From Symbiodinium natans (taxonomy: Eukaryota; Sar; Dinophyceae; Suessiales; Symbiodiniaceae): 64,000 bases of DNA. The notes beneath the pieces were generated by a model. It saw nothing but the letters and a program-made list of their open reading frames with translations. It made no database searches and was not told the origin of the DNA. The number at the start of each line of letters is the position of its first letter. Position 1 is the first letter of the stretch. Below are positions 11,401 to 22,200 of the stretch, one piece after another. Location: positions 411,477 to 475,476 of the forward strand of contig CAJNDS010002289.1 of the NCBI GenBank assembly GCA_905221605.1. Direction: 5' to 3'. Made by a program: the position numbers and the translations under genes.

Positions 11401-14343
11401 GCTTGGAGGTTCATGGGTACCTATACCCCCAACTAGAAGTCTGCTTCTAACTGGCTTAGAGGACTTAGGGGGCTTATACAAATCGGGGTTATAAGTACCC
11501 TGAACCTCCAAGTAGAGTGGCCTGGACTTGCAGTCGTATCGCGCGGGCTAGCCACCACAGACCCCCATGTTTAAAGTTTCTTCGTGTTTAGGCTTTGCGG
11601 GATAGAAGAAGCAACAACCCCCGCCCCCCCCCCCCCCCCCGGTAAAAGTACATTCTGAGTAGGGTTTAGGGTTTAGGGTTTAGGGTTTAGGGTTTAGGGT
11701 TTAGGGTTTAGGGTTTAGGGTTTAGGGTTTAGGGTTTCGGGGAAGCTCAAGGCTTAAGCAGCTCAAGGCAGAAGCCCTGCACCGCGCAGGTCACCAGCAC
11801 CGCATTGATGTGCAAGATTGCGGACAAGGTGATCATCGACGGCCTGGGTCCCGGATTTAGGGCTTAGGGTTTAGGGTTTAGGGCCCCGGAAAGATATCTT
11901 TGCCTCTTCCCAGCCTTAGAAATTCAGCCTGAAAACCCAAACTCATCCCGAAAAACCTCGCAGATGTCAAACCGACACCCTAGACCATTCAAAGCTCCCA
12001 AGCCCCAGTCCAAGTTCTTAATATAGGGTCGGAATAACTACTAATGGTATTCCCTTCGGGTCCCTTTACAACTATACTATAGCATCCCCCAAAAAACCCT
12101 GTTCTACTTATTCAGGCCCCTACATTAGTCCTGAGTGGCTCAGCTCCAACCTGTTGGAGCTTTCGATAGCGCGCAGACAAGCCACTTAGCGCAGGAGCTT
12201 TTTTTCTAAATAGTTGCCAGAATGCACTGCCTTTGGCAATCGAAACCCTATAAGTCCTAAATTTCCTGAAGCCGCCTAAACCACCTAAGCCCTATAGTTC
12301 GGCCCGAAGACAGACAAACATGTGCAGGGTCGCTTTTCGCCCAAGTCCTCACGGATGACAGCTTCTGGGACTTTGACAAGAAAGGCGGCAAGGCAGGGCA
12401 GGGTTTCTGCATGCTTCAGAGGAGATCGGGGTTCGGCAGAGGCTCGCAGGACGGGTTTGTGTAGGTCCCCAGCCTTGCATGAACCCTAAACCCTAAACCC
12501 TAAACCCTCAAGGCCAGGATAAATCGAGCTTGTAGGTGATTCTGTCAGAACTTGCAGCGTCCATGGTAGCAGAGGCCCCACCGCCTCACCACGAGGCCCC
12601 AAGAGGCCTCCCAAGAGCCCCCCTATAGAGCCCTAAACCCTAAACCCTAGACCCTAAACCCTAAACCCTAAACCCTGAACCCTGAACCCTAAACCCTAAA
12701 CCGCACATGCCCCCCCAAGCAGCTCCCAAGCAACTCCCGGACCCCCCCCCCCCCCCCCCCCACCCCTCCCTTGCATGCAGGGTCCTTGTAGAAACTGTTG
12801 GGTTTAGGGTTTAGGGTTTAGGGTTCAGGGTTCAGGGTTCAGGGTTTTCCCTCAAGCTCCACCTTTCCGTCAAGTTAATTCGGCTTAGACGAAAGACCTG
12901 AAAAACCCCAAAGCCCCCATTTCATAAACTCTGACCCCTTAATCGTGTCTCCTAGTAACCCTAAACCCTAAACCCAAAGCCCAAAAACCCTAAACCCTAA
13001 AGTTGCAGGCCTACTTGCTCATCACTTTGGGCAAGTTGGACTCCAGCATAAAGCCTTTCGCTTAGTGTGTGTTCCAGAGGTTCGGGGTTTAGGGTGCAAG
13101 GATTCAGGGTAGGGTTTCAGGGTCTAGGCTTTACAAAGCATTTAAGCTGTAGCCGCTTTGGGAGCTTTCTGATGGGTCTTCTGATGGTACGGTTTAGGAC
13201 ATTTAGGTCAGACTTGCTCTCGGTAGGAACCCGAAGCCCCAAACCCTAAGCCCTAAACCCCAAACCCCAAGCCCTAAGCCCATAGATAGATAGCCCCAAA
13301 ATCCATACACCTGCCCTCAGACCGAGAAGTGTGGAAGAATTTGTATTGGTTCGGGGACAGCAACTTCCAAAAACCCATTCCAAAAAATGCTTGCATTGTA
13401 GTATGGTATTTTTTGAGGATGAGAAAATTGCATGTCCCCTGGAACCTAGAGGTTCTAAACCCCCGAGTACGCCTTGCTTGGGATTTCGGGTTCAGGGTTA
13501 TCCTAAACCCTAAGCCCTGAACTCTGATTGGGAGTAAATTCCCGAAACCCTATACGAACTAAACTTGCAAACCCTAACTCCTAAACCCTGAACTCCCTAA
13601 TTAACTCTGCATTTCCAAACCCCAAACTCCTAGACCCTAAGCACTCCCCAAACCCAGAGCTCTTAGACCCTAAACTCCTGTCCTAAATCCCCAAACTCTA
13701 AGCCCTCAAATCGCCCAAGCCCTAAACTCGTAAACCCTAAACCCCAAACCCTGAATTCCTAAGCCCTAAGCCCTAAACCCAGGTTCCGGGCCCTAAACCC
13801 TAAACCCTAAACCCTTAAACCCTAAACCCTAAACCCTAACCCAGGTGGGAGTCCGTGCTCAAAGGAGGGGACAAGCCCGCAGACGACGGTGTCGAGGTAC
13901 TTGGAGCCGACGAGGCCCTTGCCAGGGTTTCGAAAGTTGCCTTTAAACCCTAAACCCTAAACCCCAAACCCCAAACCCTAAACGCGTTTCTGTAGAGAGT
14001 CTACTTCTAGTCATTGCCCTACCTAATCAGGGGCCACGTTTAGTTTGAGGGTGCCAGTTGTGCCTGGAGAACCTTTAAGCTAATCTTAAGCCCCAAACCT
14101 CACCAGCAAGCCCCGCACCAGAAGCTTTAGGGTTTAAGGCTCAGGGCTTAGGGATCTGGAGCCCCAAACTTCGCTATGAGGGTGTGGGGCTTCTAAACCT
14201 TGAACCCTGAACCCTGAATCCTGAATCCTGAACCCTGAATCCTGAACCCTGAACCCTGAACCCTGAACCCTGAACCCTGAACCCTGAACCCTAATCTGCC
14301 GCAGGCCGCGCAGGCAGTTGCAAGTGCCAAAGACGCAAGCTGA
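4420..14343 (+). CDS. FKBP-type peptidyl-prolyl isomerase with C-terminal CS (p23/NudC-like) domain, multi-exon
   Basis: Proposed exons: 4420-4471, 4712-4769, 5062-5096, 5329-5382, 5692-5785, 6541-6585, 7224-7316, about 8196-8219, 8881-8928, 9340-9405, 9929-9973, 10357-10414, 11053-11099, 11790-11847, 12346-12392, 13009-13052, 13845-13896, 14305-14343 (ends in TGA). Reading phases agree across nearly every junction. The weak points are the exons at 5062 and 8196 and the last exon. Known family role: FKBPs catalyse proline cis-trans isomerisation, and CS domains bind Hsp90-type clients, so a co-chaperone role is inferred. Several donors are GC (5786, 6586, 12393, 13053). Introns are 230-1200 nt and filled with telomere-like arrays and MITEs. 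The 5' end is not found. Confidence 0.72.
4921..5011. repeat. Telomere-like array CCCTAAA
   Basis: About 13 perfect units, just before the candidate exon at 5062. Confidence 0.95.
5329..8928 (+). CDS. FKBP domain exons of the FKBP-CS gene
   Basis: Read in order: exon 5329-5382 gives GTKVLKVFDEDPTM; exon 5692-5785 gives IHYMGKLADGTCFDNSR then TPFEFVLGEGD; exon 6541-6585 gives VIDGWEALIPTMALK; exon 7224-7316 gives EKAELVCPPEYAYGD; exon 8881-8928 gives VELLDIGRPMEED. These match the FKBP fold in order: HYxGxLxDGxxFDxS, PFxFxLGxGxVIxGW, the EKAxLxCPPEYAYG strand and loop, and the closing VELLDI strand. The IPP-x-ATL segment should lie between 7316 and 8881. The piece at 8196 (LPPGAGPK) is the best candidate but its phase is unresolved. 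Exons 5692, 6541 and 7224 join in phase with GC donors after 5785 and 6585 and a GTGAGT donor at 7317. Confidence 0.85.
5445..5660. mobile_element. Element family 13 (GGGTTTCCGAAATNAGGGG)
   Basis: It carries AATGGGTACCCTCCATTTTC, GGGGGTTTCCGAAATCAGGG and GGTGTCAGGGGTACCCC. Similar motifs recur at about 15981-16115, 45428-45550, 55140-55270, 56200-56370 and 58160-58310, often as GTTTCCGATATTCGGGGTAC or CGTAAACCCCCCATATGGG. Boundaries are uncertain. Confidence 0.5.
7334..7421. mobile_element. MITE family 4 copy (AAGGCTCCAAGGACTC)
   Basis: Starts AAGGCTCCAAGGACTCTTAT and ends CTATTTTGAGCCTATA, with inner GGCCCAAAGGCCTT. It lies 18 bp after the FKBP exon ending at 7316. Confidence 0.75.
8028..8100. 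mobile_element. MITE family 1 copy, diverged
   Basis: CTGTTCCTCCTTATATACGA start, GGGGGATCATCCC end, with a shortened core. Confidence 0.6.
8237..8375. repeat. Telomere-like array TTTAGGG
   Basis: About 18 units with TTTCGGG and TTCAGGG variants, followed within 15 bp by a 40-nt C-run (8389-8428). Confidence 0.95.
9340..9973 (+). CDS. Acidic linker exons of the FKBP-CS gene
   Basis: Exon 9340-9405 reads VGDAEEEEDVNFWDKDSQ and ends at a GTTTGG donor. Exon 9929-9973 reads EEQRESGRGENFTWE and ends at GTGCGA. Both are phase 0 at each side and link the FKBP domain to the start of the CS domain (FTWE is a usual opening of CS domains). A CCCTAAA tract lies just upstream of the second exon and a TTTAGGG tract just downstream. 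Confidence 0.7.
10357..13896 (+). CDS. CS (p23/NudC-like) domain exons of the FKBP-CS gene
   Basis: Exons 10357-10414 (GKEILIRLFGTKQFE), 11053-11099 (VPLDDDVRVKQIKF), 11790-11847 (VTSTALMCKIADKVIIDGL), 12346-12392 (LTDDSFWDFDKKGGK), 13009-13052 (AYLLITLGKLDSSIK) and 13845-13896 (WESVLKGGDK) are phase-consistent throughout. They reproduce the CS-domain order: strand, VRxKxIKxxV, IIDGxL, DDSFW, a hydrophobic ITLGK strand, and the W-S-V-L-K-G-D end. The first donor is the telomere unit itself (GTTTAGGG at 10415). Confidence 0.85.
11401..11513. mobile_element. MITE family 6 copy (CTTGGAGGTTCA)
   Basis: Clear inverted ends CTTGGAGGTTCATGGGTAC / GTACCCTGAACCTCCAAG. Diverged relatives lie at about 8444-8563 and 29892-29995. 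Confidence 0.8.
11661..11737. repeat. Telomere-like array TTTAGGG
   Basis: Eleven perfect units. Confidence 0.95.
12026..12135. mobile_element. Element family 5 copy (GGTCGGAATAA)
   Basis: GGGTCGGAATAACTACTAAT ... ATTCAGGCCCCTACATTAG. Related copies at 35398-35512, 57564-57672 and 58651-58757 share TACTAATATTCCCTTA and ATTATTAAGGCCCC. Confidence 0.65.
14197..14291. repeat. Variant array CCCTGAA
   Basis: Homogenised CCCTGAA/CCTGAAT units instead of CCCTAAA; it directly precedes the last FKBP-CS exon candidate. Confidence 0.9.
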
Positions 14344-15171
14344 AGGCGGACCCCTCGGAGGGGTTTGCTTCCGAGCTCTTACAAGGAGCTGTTTCAGGTA
14401 TCTTACGGGGTTTCGGAGGGGACCCCTAAAATAGCCCTCCAAAGAGTAGGAGGTCCTTATAATGTTAGGGTTTAGCTTCCCTTAGAAGCCCCTTGAAACC
14501 AGAAATGGCACCCTGTCTATTTTTTCGGTTGCTCTTGGGTAGCAACCCCTAAATCCCGAAGCCTTTAGGGTTCTTGGTTTGGGGGAGGTCTTGGGAGTGG
14601 TGCCCTTTGGCACTTTTGGGGTTTCAAGGTTCTCTTATAAGTAACCAACTTGGCATGGTTTAAGATCAGGGAAAGGTTTAAAGTTTACGGCTTTGGGCTT
14701 ACAATGTCGCATTTGCTGACAGAATTTCATGCTGTAGGACAAGAGCTGAAGCCGAGAGCCTCTTCGCCTCAAAGCCCTAAACCCTAGACCCTAAACCCTG
14801 CATCTTTGTTCGAATCGCGCCTTGCCCTGAGGTCAAGGCTTCGCCACTTTCTCCAAGACCCTGCCCACCAGCGGCCGCTCTGACTGCTCGTGAGCTTGAC
14901 TAGCACCAAACGGTACGGTTTAAGGTTTATGGTTTAAGGTTTAGGCTTTAGGGTTTAGGGTTTACAGGGTTTAGGGATAGTGGGGGCCTTCGCTGGCATT
15001 GAACCGTGCTCATGTGCGCGAGCTGTTGGAAGGAGGTGTGTTTTTCTCAGTGTACCGATATGCACACGTACAGGTCAAGCCCTAAACCCTAGCCGCGAGC
15101 ACCCTAAACCCTGAACCCTAAACATCCAAGCTCCTTTCCTTCGCACATAGCTGCGCACCATCTCATGATCC

Positions 15172-15320
15172 CTTTAAATATGGGCCCTTAAATGGGTTTT
15201 GGGTTTCTGGGCCCGTAAATGGGGACCCCTTACTTACCCGATTAAACCCAAGGACCCAATTCATCAGAGCCCTTTAAAGAAGGTGAGGGTCCATGTTAAA
15301 GGGCCCATGAAACTGCCCTC
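15172..15320. mobile_element. Inverted-repeat element (family 12)
   Basis: It begins CCCTTTAAATATGGGCCC and ends AAAGGGCCCATGAAACTGCC. A related copy at about 48805-48957 shares CCTTTAAAGGGCTCTGATG and GGGCCCATGCTAAGGG. Confidence 0.6.
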
Positions 15321-15714
15321 AGAGCTTCAGCAGTCAACCTGGCTCGCTGTGACGACAAAGGAAAGCTGAGGAAAGAATCAGGGTTTAGGGTGTAGGGTTT
15401 AAAGTTTAGGGTTTAGGGTTTAGGGTTTAGGGTTTAGGGTTTGGGACCATTCCTGCTTTGGTGCTTTAGGATTTTGCCTTCGGGCTTCGGCAGGTGCTAC
15501 AGGGTTACTGCAGGGCACAGCTGCAACTTGAAGAAGTTTCGGAGGTAAAAGGTTCGTTTTTGTAGGTTCGTCAAGAATGCAAGCCCATCCCCTTCTCAAA
15601 GGACTTGCAAGATTCAGAATGAGCTTTATCGTCCTCTCAATACTGAAGCGTGTCCGCTCAGTCTCCATCTCTCCGAGTATAGCTATGGACAAAGCATTTC
15701 AGCGTCGAGGGCTG

Positions 15715-15827
15715 CTAGGACCGGGGGAAGGCCCTTTTCTCTTTTTTTTGGGCTTGGGGTTCCCTTATAATTCCCTTAAAACCAAAAAGGGCGCCCTTTT
15801 TTATTCCTAGGTTACTCCCGGGTCTAG
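15715..15827. mobile_element. MITE family 2 copy (CTAGGACC...GGTCTAG)
   Basis: About 110 bp with imperfect inverted ends CTAGGACC / GGTCTAG, core GGGGTTCCCTTATAAT and CCAAAAAGGGCGCCCTTTT, and the right arm AGGTTACTCCCGGGTC. Confidence 0.8.
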
Positions 15828-16292
15828 GCTGGGTTTGCATTCCTGTTCGAAAGTTGCCTTTGCGAGGGCACGGGCTCGTTTTGTCTCAAGCTGCTGAAGC
15901 TCCAACCTCTCGATCCTAAAGCCCCTGGAAATGCAACCCTAAGGGTTTAGGGTTTGGGGCTTAGGACGAGTAAGACCTTCTCTCAATCTCCGAAAGATAT
16001 AGGGGGGTTGCCGAAGTTAGGGGTACCTTCTTGGGGTCTCTATGAAAAGAAAATCCTGTTTTTTTTGGGGTCTATTTGAGGGGTTCGCCATTGTCGGAAA
16101 CCCCCATATGGGTTCTTTTGGACATTTTGAGCACCTGCCCCGGCACGCAAGTAACTCTGGTCTCGGATCGACCTTTTTGTGGAAGGAACCCCTTCAGGGG
16201 AGTTCTAACAAGACGGGACCATAAACTCCTAAACCCCAAACCCTAAACCCCAACTCTAAACCCTAAAGCCTAAACCACGGTCTTTCTTGGAG

Positions 16293-19200
16293 GCGCTGCC
16301 GAGTTCGTCCCATCGGCGGAGTCGTGTCCAGAGATGGGCCGAACTGACCTCAGCAAGTAGGGTTTAGGGATTAGGGTTTATAGGGTTTAGGGTTTGGGGT
16401 TTGGGGTTTTGATGGATTTGATGGTTTATGGTTTAGGGTTTACGGTTTAGCCTCGTTTCAGTGGCCACCTTCTCGTTCCCAACTGATACGAAGCCCTCAA
16501 CAAGGGATGTTCCCCCTTGTACTACCAGTCCTTAATACGGATTGTAGTACCCCCTATTATGCCCTCAACTACGGACTGTGAACATCCCCCAACCCTCAAC
16601 CCTAAAATCCTAAACCCTAAACCCTCAACCCTACAACCCTTCAACCCACAAATCTCTGCCTCAATCACCCCGTAGGGCCCCTGCCCAGGCCCGAAGCGAG
16701 GGACTTTGCTCCCTGCTATTTCTGGATCCGTGCCGGCGCGGTCTGGGATCCTTTGAAGGGATTTGGGGGTTTAGGGACTTTAGGCGCTTTAGCTGTGAGG
16801 GAATTAAGGGGGTTCAGCAGGTTTGAGGGGCTTGGACCCCTGACTCGGTTCAGCTAGTACTCGGTGTCTAGGCAAGGAGCATGTATACATCTGGGCTTGA
16901 AAAGTTTAGGGGCTGTAGCAAGCTTGAGGATCTCAGAGTTGAAGGTGGATTGCGGGGCGGGTGTTTCGTGCCTGTCGTGGAGTTTTGGACACCTTGGGGT
17001 CCGACTGCCTTGTTGAGCTTCAGCTTTCCGGGGGATACGAAAGCCTCAGCCCTGACCGCATTGCTTGCAAAGGTCTCAGAGCGCAATGATATATTCCGTG
17101 CAGGCGTCCTCTCCAACCTTAGGAATCCAAAGGCTTTTCCAACATTAGCTGCTCCAGTACTCAGCTGAAGTTCTTGAATCCGAAGACCTATAAGCCCCAA
17201 CCCTTTCAACAGGTTGCGTCTTGAGACCTTAAGGAACACCCTTATCCTCGAACCCACAAATAATATTTCAGCCCTACACCCCCATGCCTAAACCCCGAAC
17301 CCTAAACCCTAAACCCTAAACCCTAAACCCTAAAACTGCAACACTGAATGCCAAACCCAAGGCTTCATGTCCTGGTGGCGGGCCGGAGTCGTTTAGGGTT
17401 TAGGGTTTAGGGTTTAGGGTAAAGGGTAAAAGGGTATAGGGTTCAGGGAACCCCAAATACCCGGGTACCAGCCATCGAAAAAAAGACCCGAGGCGGTGCA
17501 AAATCCGAGCCTAAACCCGAAACCCCGAAACCCTACACCCCGAAAACTCTATACCCTAAACACCGAAACCCCGAAACAACCCTTACGAGCCCAAGAGCCG
17601 GAACAGGCAGGGGCTGGCGCAACGCCTCGAAGAGCGAGGCTGCTGTGTCGAACATCGAGGCCTTCAGACCGGTTCAGGGTTTAGGGTTTAGGGTTTAGGG
17701 TTTAGGGAGTTCGGTCGGCTTAAGGTTGAGGTTTCAGGGCGTAGGATTGCGGATTCAGGTTTAGGACTTGCAACCCGAGACCCGAAACCCGAAGCCCTCC
17801 AGCCTCGGCCTCAAACCCACTGGTCTGCATGCGGGTTTAGGGTTTAGGGTTTAGGGTTTAGAGTTTTGGGGACGTTCACCCTCCGTGGATCAGCTCGTGC
17901 ACACGGCGTAGACTTGTCTCGCTGAAAGAGCGGAATTGAGGCTTGGTGTAGAGGGAAAGCCCCTCAGGCTTTAACAGTGGGTTTGGGGGTGTCAGGTTGC
18001 TTAGGGATAAATTTCCGGCAGTGGGCCGCAGTTGCAAGTTGACCAGGATTGCAGTAATTACGGAGGGGAGTGGTGAGTGTGGCTGGCGACTTCGACTGCA
18101 TTTTGCAGACGCAGTGGCAAAGATTGGGCTTGAGGAGTGACCCTTTGCAAAGGTTCCCGAAGGTCGTGCTTTGCTTGCAATGCTGCCATGGGCCATATTC
18201 CGCGGACTTTTGCCACAACCTCAATTGCTTCACATGTTTCGGCTTTATTGTGTGACTGAGTAAATGAGTAGCGAAAAGCTTTAGAGCCAGGGGTTTATAC
18301 TATAGGGGTACCCTAAATCCCTAAACGGGTAAACCTGCTAACCCCTAGACTCCCGCCAGGGGTCGACGAAACCGTGCCCGAGGCTCTGCGGGTGGGGTGG
18401 GGCGGGGCGCGACATGGCGCGACGCTGTTAGCTTCGATCCTGGGGTTCAGGGTGGGTTTTGTTGAAGAAGTTTGCGGTGGCTGCAAACTCAATGCAGGTG
18501 TTGTAGGGTGAGTCGCCAGCCCTAAAATGCTGAACCCCTCCCCCAGCAGAATGCTGTAGCCTAGCAGTCGAGTACGTAACCTTGGCATGACCCTTTCTGC
18601 GGTACTAAAGTCTGGCTTGGGGTTTAGGGTTCAAGGTGTGGGGTTTAGGGTTTATAAGGTTTAGGGTCTATAGGGTTTAGGGTTTAGGGTTTAGGGTTTA
18701 CGGGCCAACTCCAACGAGTGACCTTGAAACCAACCAGACCAAGACGGTCTATGTGACTTGCAGGGCTGAGGTCCTGTTCCAAAAGGGCACAGCTCGGGGA
18801 GCAAGCTCCTCAACGTTAGGGTTTAGGGTTTAGGGTATAGGGTTTAGGGTTTAGGGTTTAGGGAACCCTGAGGCCTGCCCTAAACCCGAAGCCCCCTTTA
18901 AGAGTTCCCAGGCTCTGAACCCGAAGTCCTTGTTCCCCGAACAGGGGTTCTAGGGGTTCTAGGGGTTCTAGGGGTTCTAGGGGTTGTAGGGGTTCTAGGG
19001 GTTCTAGGGGTTCTAGGGGTTCTAGGGGTTCTACTCCTTGTGCCCGAAGCCTGATTTCCCACACCGAATGCATCCGAAGTTCCAAAAAGACTCCATGCAA
19101 GAGGACCCCGGGACCAGAAGTTTTCAGAAGCCGTAAGGAGGTCTTGTGGTGTCTTGTGGGGACAGGCCCCCCCCCCCCCCCCTTCAGATCCTCAACCCAA

Positions 19201-22200
19201 AACCCCAACCCTAAACCCCTATGCCCTAAAACCTGTGGCTTCCCCTCAGTCTATCCAGTGAGGTCCTTGGGATGTCAGGTTTAGGGTTCAGGGTCTAGGT
19301 TAAGGGTTTAGGGTGTCTAGGGCTGAGGGGCTTGGCACTTTGGGCTTGCTTGGCAGTCTACGCTTCAGGAGTTTAGGTATCTAGTATCCATGGGACTTCG
19401 GGCATGACACAAGGGATGTTGGGATGCATTTCGCCCCTTTGAGCCCCTAAGCCCTAAGCCCTGAACCCTAAACCCTAAACCCGAAACCCTAAATCCTAAA
19501 CCCTAAACCCTGAACCCTGAACCCTAAACCCTAGCCCCCCTATACACACTAAACCCCAACCACCAGGCCCTACGCCGAGTGTCTCCCGAGATTGTGGTGG
19601 TGCGCTCTTCGCAGGTCAAGGAGCTGCTGAGCGTCTTTTCTCTGGGGACCCCCGGTTTAGGGTTTAGGGTTTAGGGTTTAGGGTTTAGGGTTGGTTTCAG
19701 GGTTTGGGGCAGGACCTTAACCCTAAACCCTAAACCTGAGATTTGAAACCCTGAACCTGAAGATGGAACCCTAAACCCTATAAACCCCTTTGTTCAATCC
19801 TCTTGGCCTCCAACAGTTGAACTATTTAGGGCCTATATACCTTTCTCATGCAAGAACACAAAGATCACCTTTCATAATGGTTGCCCTTAACCCTAAACCC
19901 CAAACCCTGAACCCTAAACCCTAAACCCTCAAACCCTTCTAAGGGCCTTCTCTATGGGCTGCCAACCTGCAGCAGAGGTAGGTCTTAGGGGCCCCGATCT
20001 GGTGATTTAGGGTTTAGGGTTTAGGGTTTAGGGTTTAGGGTGTAGGGTTTAGGGTTTAGGGTAGCACGATTCGGGGTTGTGGGGTTGAGGGCTTTAGGGT
20101 AATGGGGGGTTTTACGGGCTTGGGGTGACTCTGCCCGAGTTTCCCCCCTTACAGAGCCTTAATTGGGCTTAATTATCCCTGAATCGCCTGAATGATGGGG
20201 GAACTTAGGGGGGGTAGTATAGAGGTGAGTAGTAGGGGAACCCATGTTACATAGCCCTAAGTGGGGTTACGGACTCGGGTTGTGTGCCACTTGTAGCCTT
20301 TTGGCTTCGAGCTGTTCCGGTGTCTACCTAAAACCCTGAGCCCCCTGAACCCCTGAACCCCTAAACCCTGAACTCCCTAACCTCAATCCTGTGAAGCCCA
20401 AAAAATTGAGTCTCAAGGAAGAATCCCCGAGAACGTAAATCCCGAAACCCTAAACCCTAAAACCCGAAAACCCGAAAACCCTAAAACCCTAAAACCCTAA
20501 AACCCTAAAACCCTAAAACCCTAAAACCCTAAAACCCTAAAAACCCTAAAAACCCTAAAACCCTAATCCGAGCACCTGTTTAATTGGGAGGGGTCCCCCC
20601 CCCCCCCCAAAATAAGGAAGGCAGGGTTCCGCAATAATTGGACCATGGCCCTGCATTGATTCTCTATTAAAAACAATCGGCTGCAGATCCCTGAGGTGCT
20701 GTAGCTCCGCATCTCCGCAAGCAAAACAAGAAGCCTGCCGACAGATTTTTGACCCCCCCCAAAAAAAAATTCTTTAAATGTGGGGGGGTTATGGCCATAC
20801 GAAATCCACCGCAATGGAAAGTAGTCTTCCGGCGGGCTTCCGGAGAAAAAATATTTCTTTAAATATGGGGGGTTTAATTAAACAGGTGCTCGGATTAAAC
20901 CCTAAAACCCTGAACCTTATAGCCCCGAAACCCTAAAACCCTAAATCCCTAAACCCCGAAAACAAAACCCTAAAACCCTAAACCCTAAAACCCTGAACCT
21001 TATAGCCCCGAAACCCTAAAACCCTAAATCCCTAAACCCCGAAACCCCATACCCTGCCTTTGAACAGCAGACTCCCCCCAAGCCCATTTAGCCTGTTGCA
21101 TCCCTTAGCCGAGAACTTGAAGCCCATTCAGACAAAAAATGCAACCCATAGGCCATGAATCATTCCCTTAGGCTCCAAAGACTCTTGTTTTCAGGTTTTT
21201 TGGCCCAAAGACCTTATGAGCCTCAGGGAGTATCAACCCCCAGACTCATCTACACCTTAAGACTCATCTACACCCCCCCCCCCCCCCCCCCCCCGGGCAC
21301 CCCACCACAGTAATATCAACCCTACACCGCCCATCTACTCTAGACCCGGAACCCAGAAATCCCGTGACAATTGTCCTATGAGCCCGATAAGCCCTGCAAA
21401 CCCTAGAAGCCCCAAAACAAAGCCTAGAAAGCGTACACACCCTGCAAAGCCTACAAGCTCTACGACCCTAAGCCCACACCCAAAAAAGCGGTTTGCTTTT
21501 CATGGCCACCGGTTTTCCGGCGAAAGCCCAATCTCTACCATGCCGCCCCGTTGGCGCCGGCCAAATCGTGCGGCGGGAGAGGCGCCTGGGTTGAGGTAGG
21601 CCATTTTATACTTTCCCGTCTTGGGTTTCAGAGGAGCATGTTCACGCATATTTTTCAGAGGGTTGTAAGGGCCGTCTTGGATAAACAGCTCGGGCAGATT
21701 TGGGATAGATTTTGAAGTTCTACAAGCCCTACTCCCCATATGGCCAATGGCCAACATCAGTTCAAATTCGGGACTCCCAGACCTAAAGTACAAGGGTTTA
21801 AGGCCTCCAGTTTTTTTCTCGAAGATATAGGGGAAGGGGCTGGATGCTGAGTTTGAAGCCCCTGAGTGAGGGCACACCCTGGTTATAGGAGATGCTACCT
21901 TCAGTCCCGTGTCTGCAAAAAATAGGGTTTACGGTTTAGGGTTTAGGGTTTAGGGTGTAGGGTTTAGGGTTTAGGGTTCAAAACCTGCACCGTCAACTGT
22001 GCCGGAGACTTGCACACTACGTGAAGCTTCATGGCTAGTTGCAAACATTTCAAAGCCTAAGCCCTAAGCCCTAAACCCTAAACCCTAAACCCCCCGAAGA
22101 ACTGCCGAGGCTGACGAAGGCAGTGGCAGCGAGGAGGGCGGTTTGCCGAAGGAGCGCGGCCACACGGGCGTGAACCCGACGATGATGAACTGCAGTTTTG

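Larger units (their letters stand above)
14344..16292. other. Repeat-rich spacer
   Basis: It holds CCCTGAA-type repeats just before (about 14197-14291), a TTTAGGG tract near 14935-14970, an inverted-repeat element at about 15172-15320, TTTAGGG at 15380-15443 and a MITE at 15715-15827. A short open piece after TAG at 14737 (TRAEAESLFASK) could be an exon but has no clear donor. Confidence 0.4.
19655..22099. other. Large intron or spacer with arrays and a TIR element
   Basis: There is no convincing exon over 2.4 kb. It holds TTTAGGG arrays at about 19655-19692 and 20006-20065, an AAAACCCT array at about 20455-20566, a 332 bp element with perfect 21-bp inverted ends, a 22-nt poly-C run at 21273-21294 and a TTTAGGG array near 21925-21980. 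Confidence 0.5.

Noticed and set aside
18858-19208. Minus-strand ORF with a Leu-Glu-Pro repeat
   Set aside because: It is the translation of the GGGGTTCTAG tandem array and adjacent repeats, with no independent coding signal.
20563-20814. Minus-strand ORF inside the 21-bp TIR element
   Set aside because: It runs through homopolymer tracts and the inverted end, has no recognisable domain and is best explained as element DNA.
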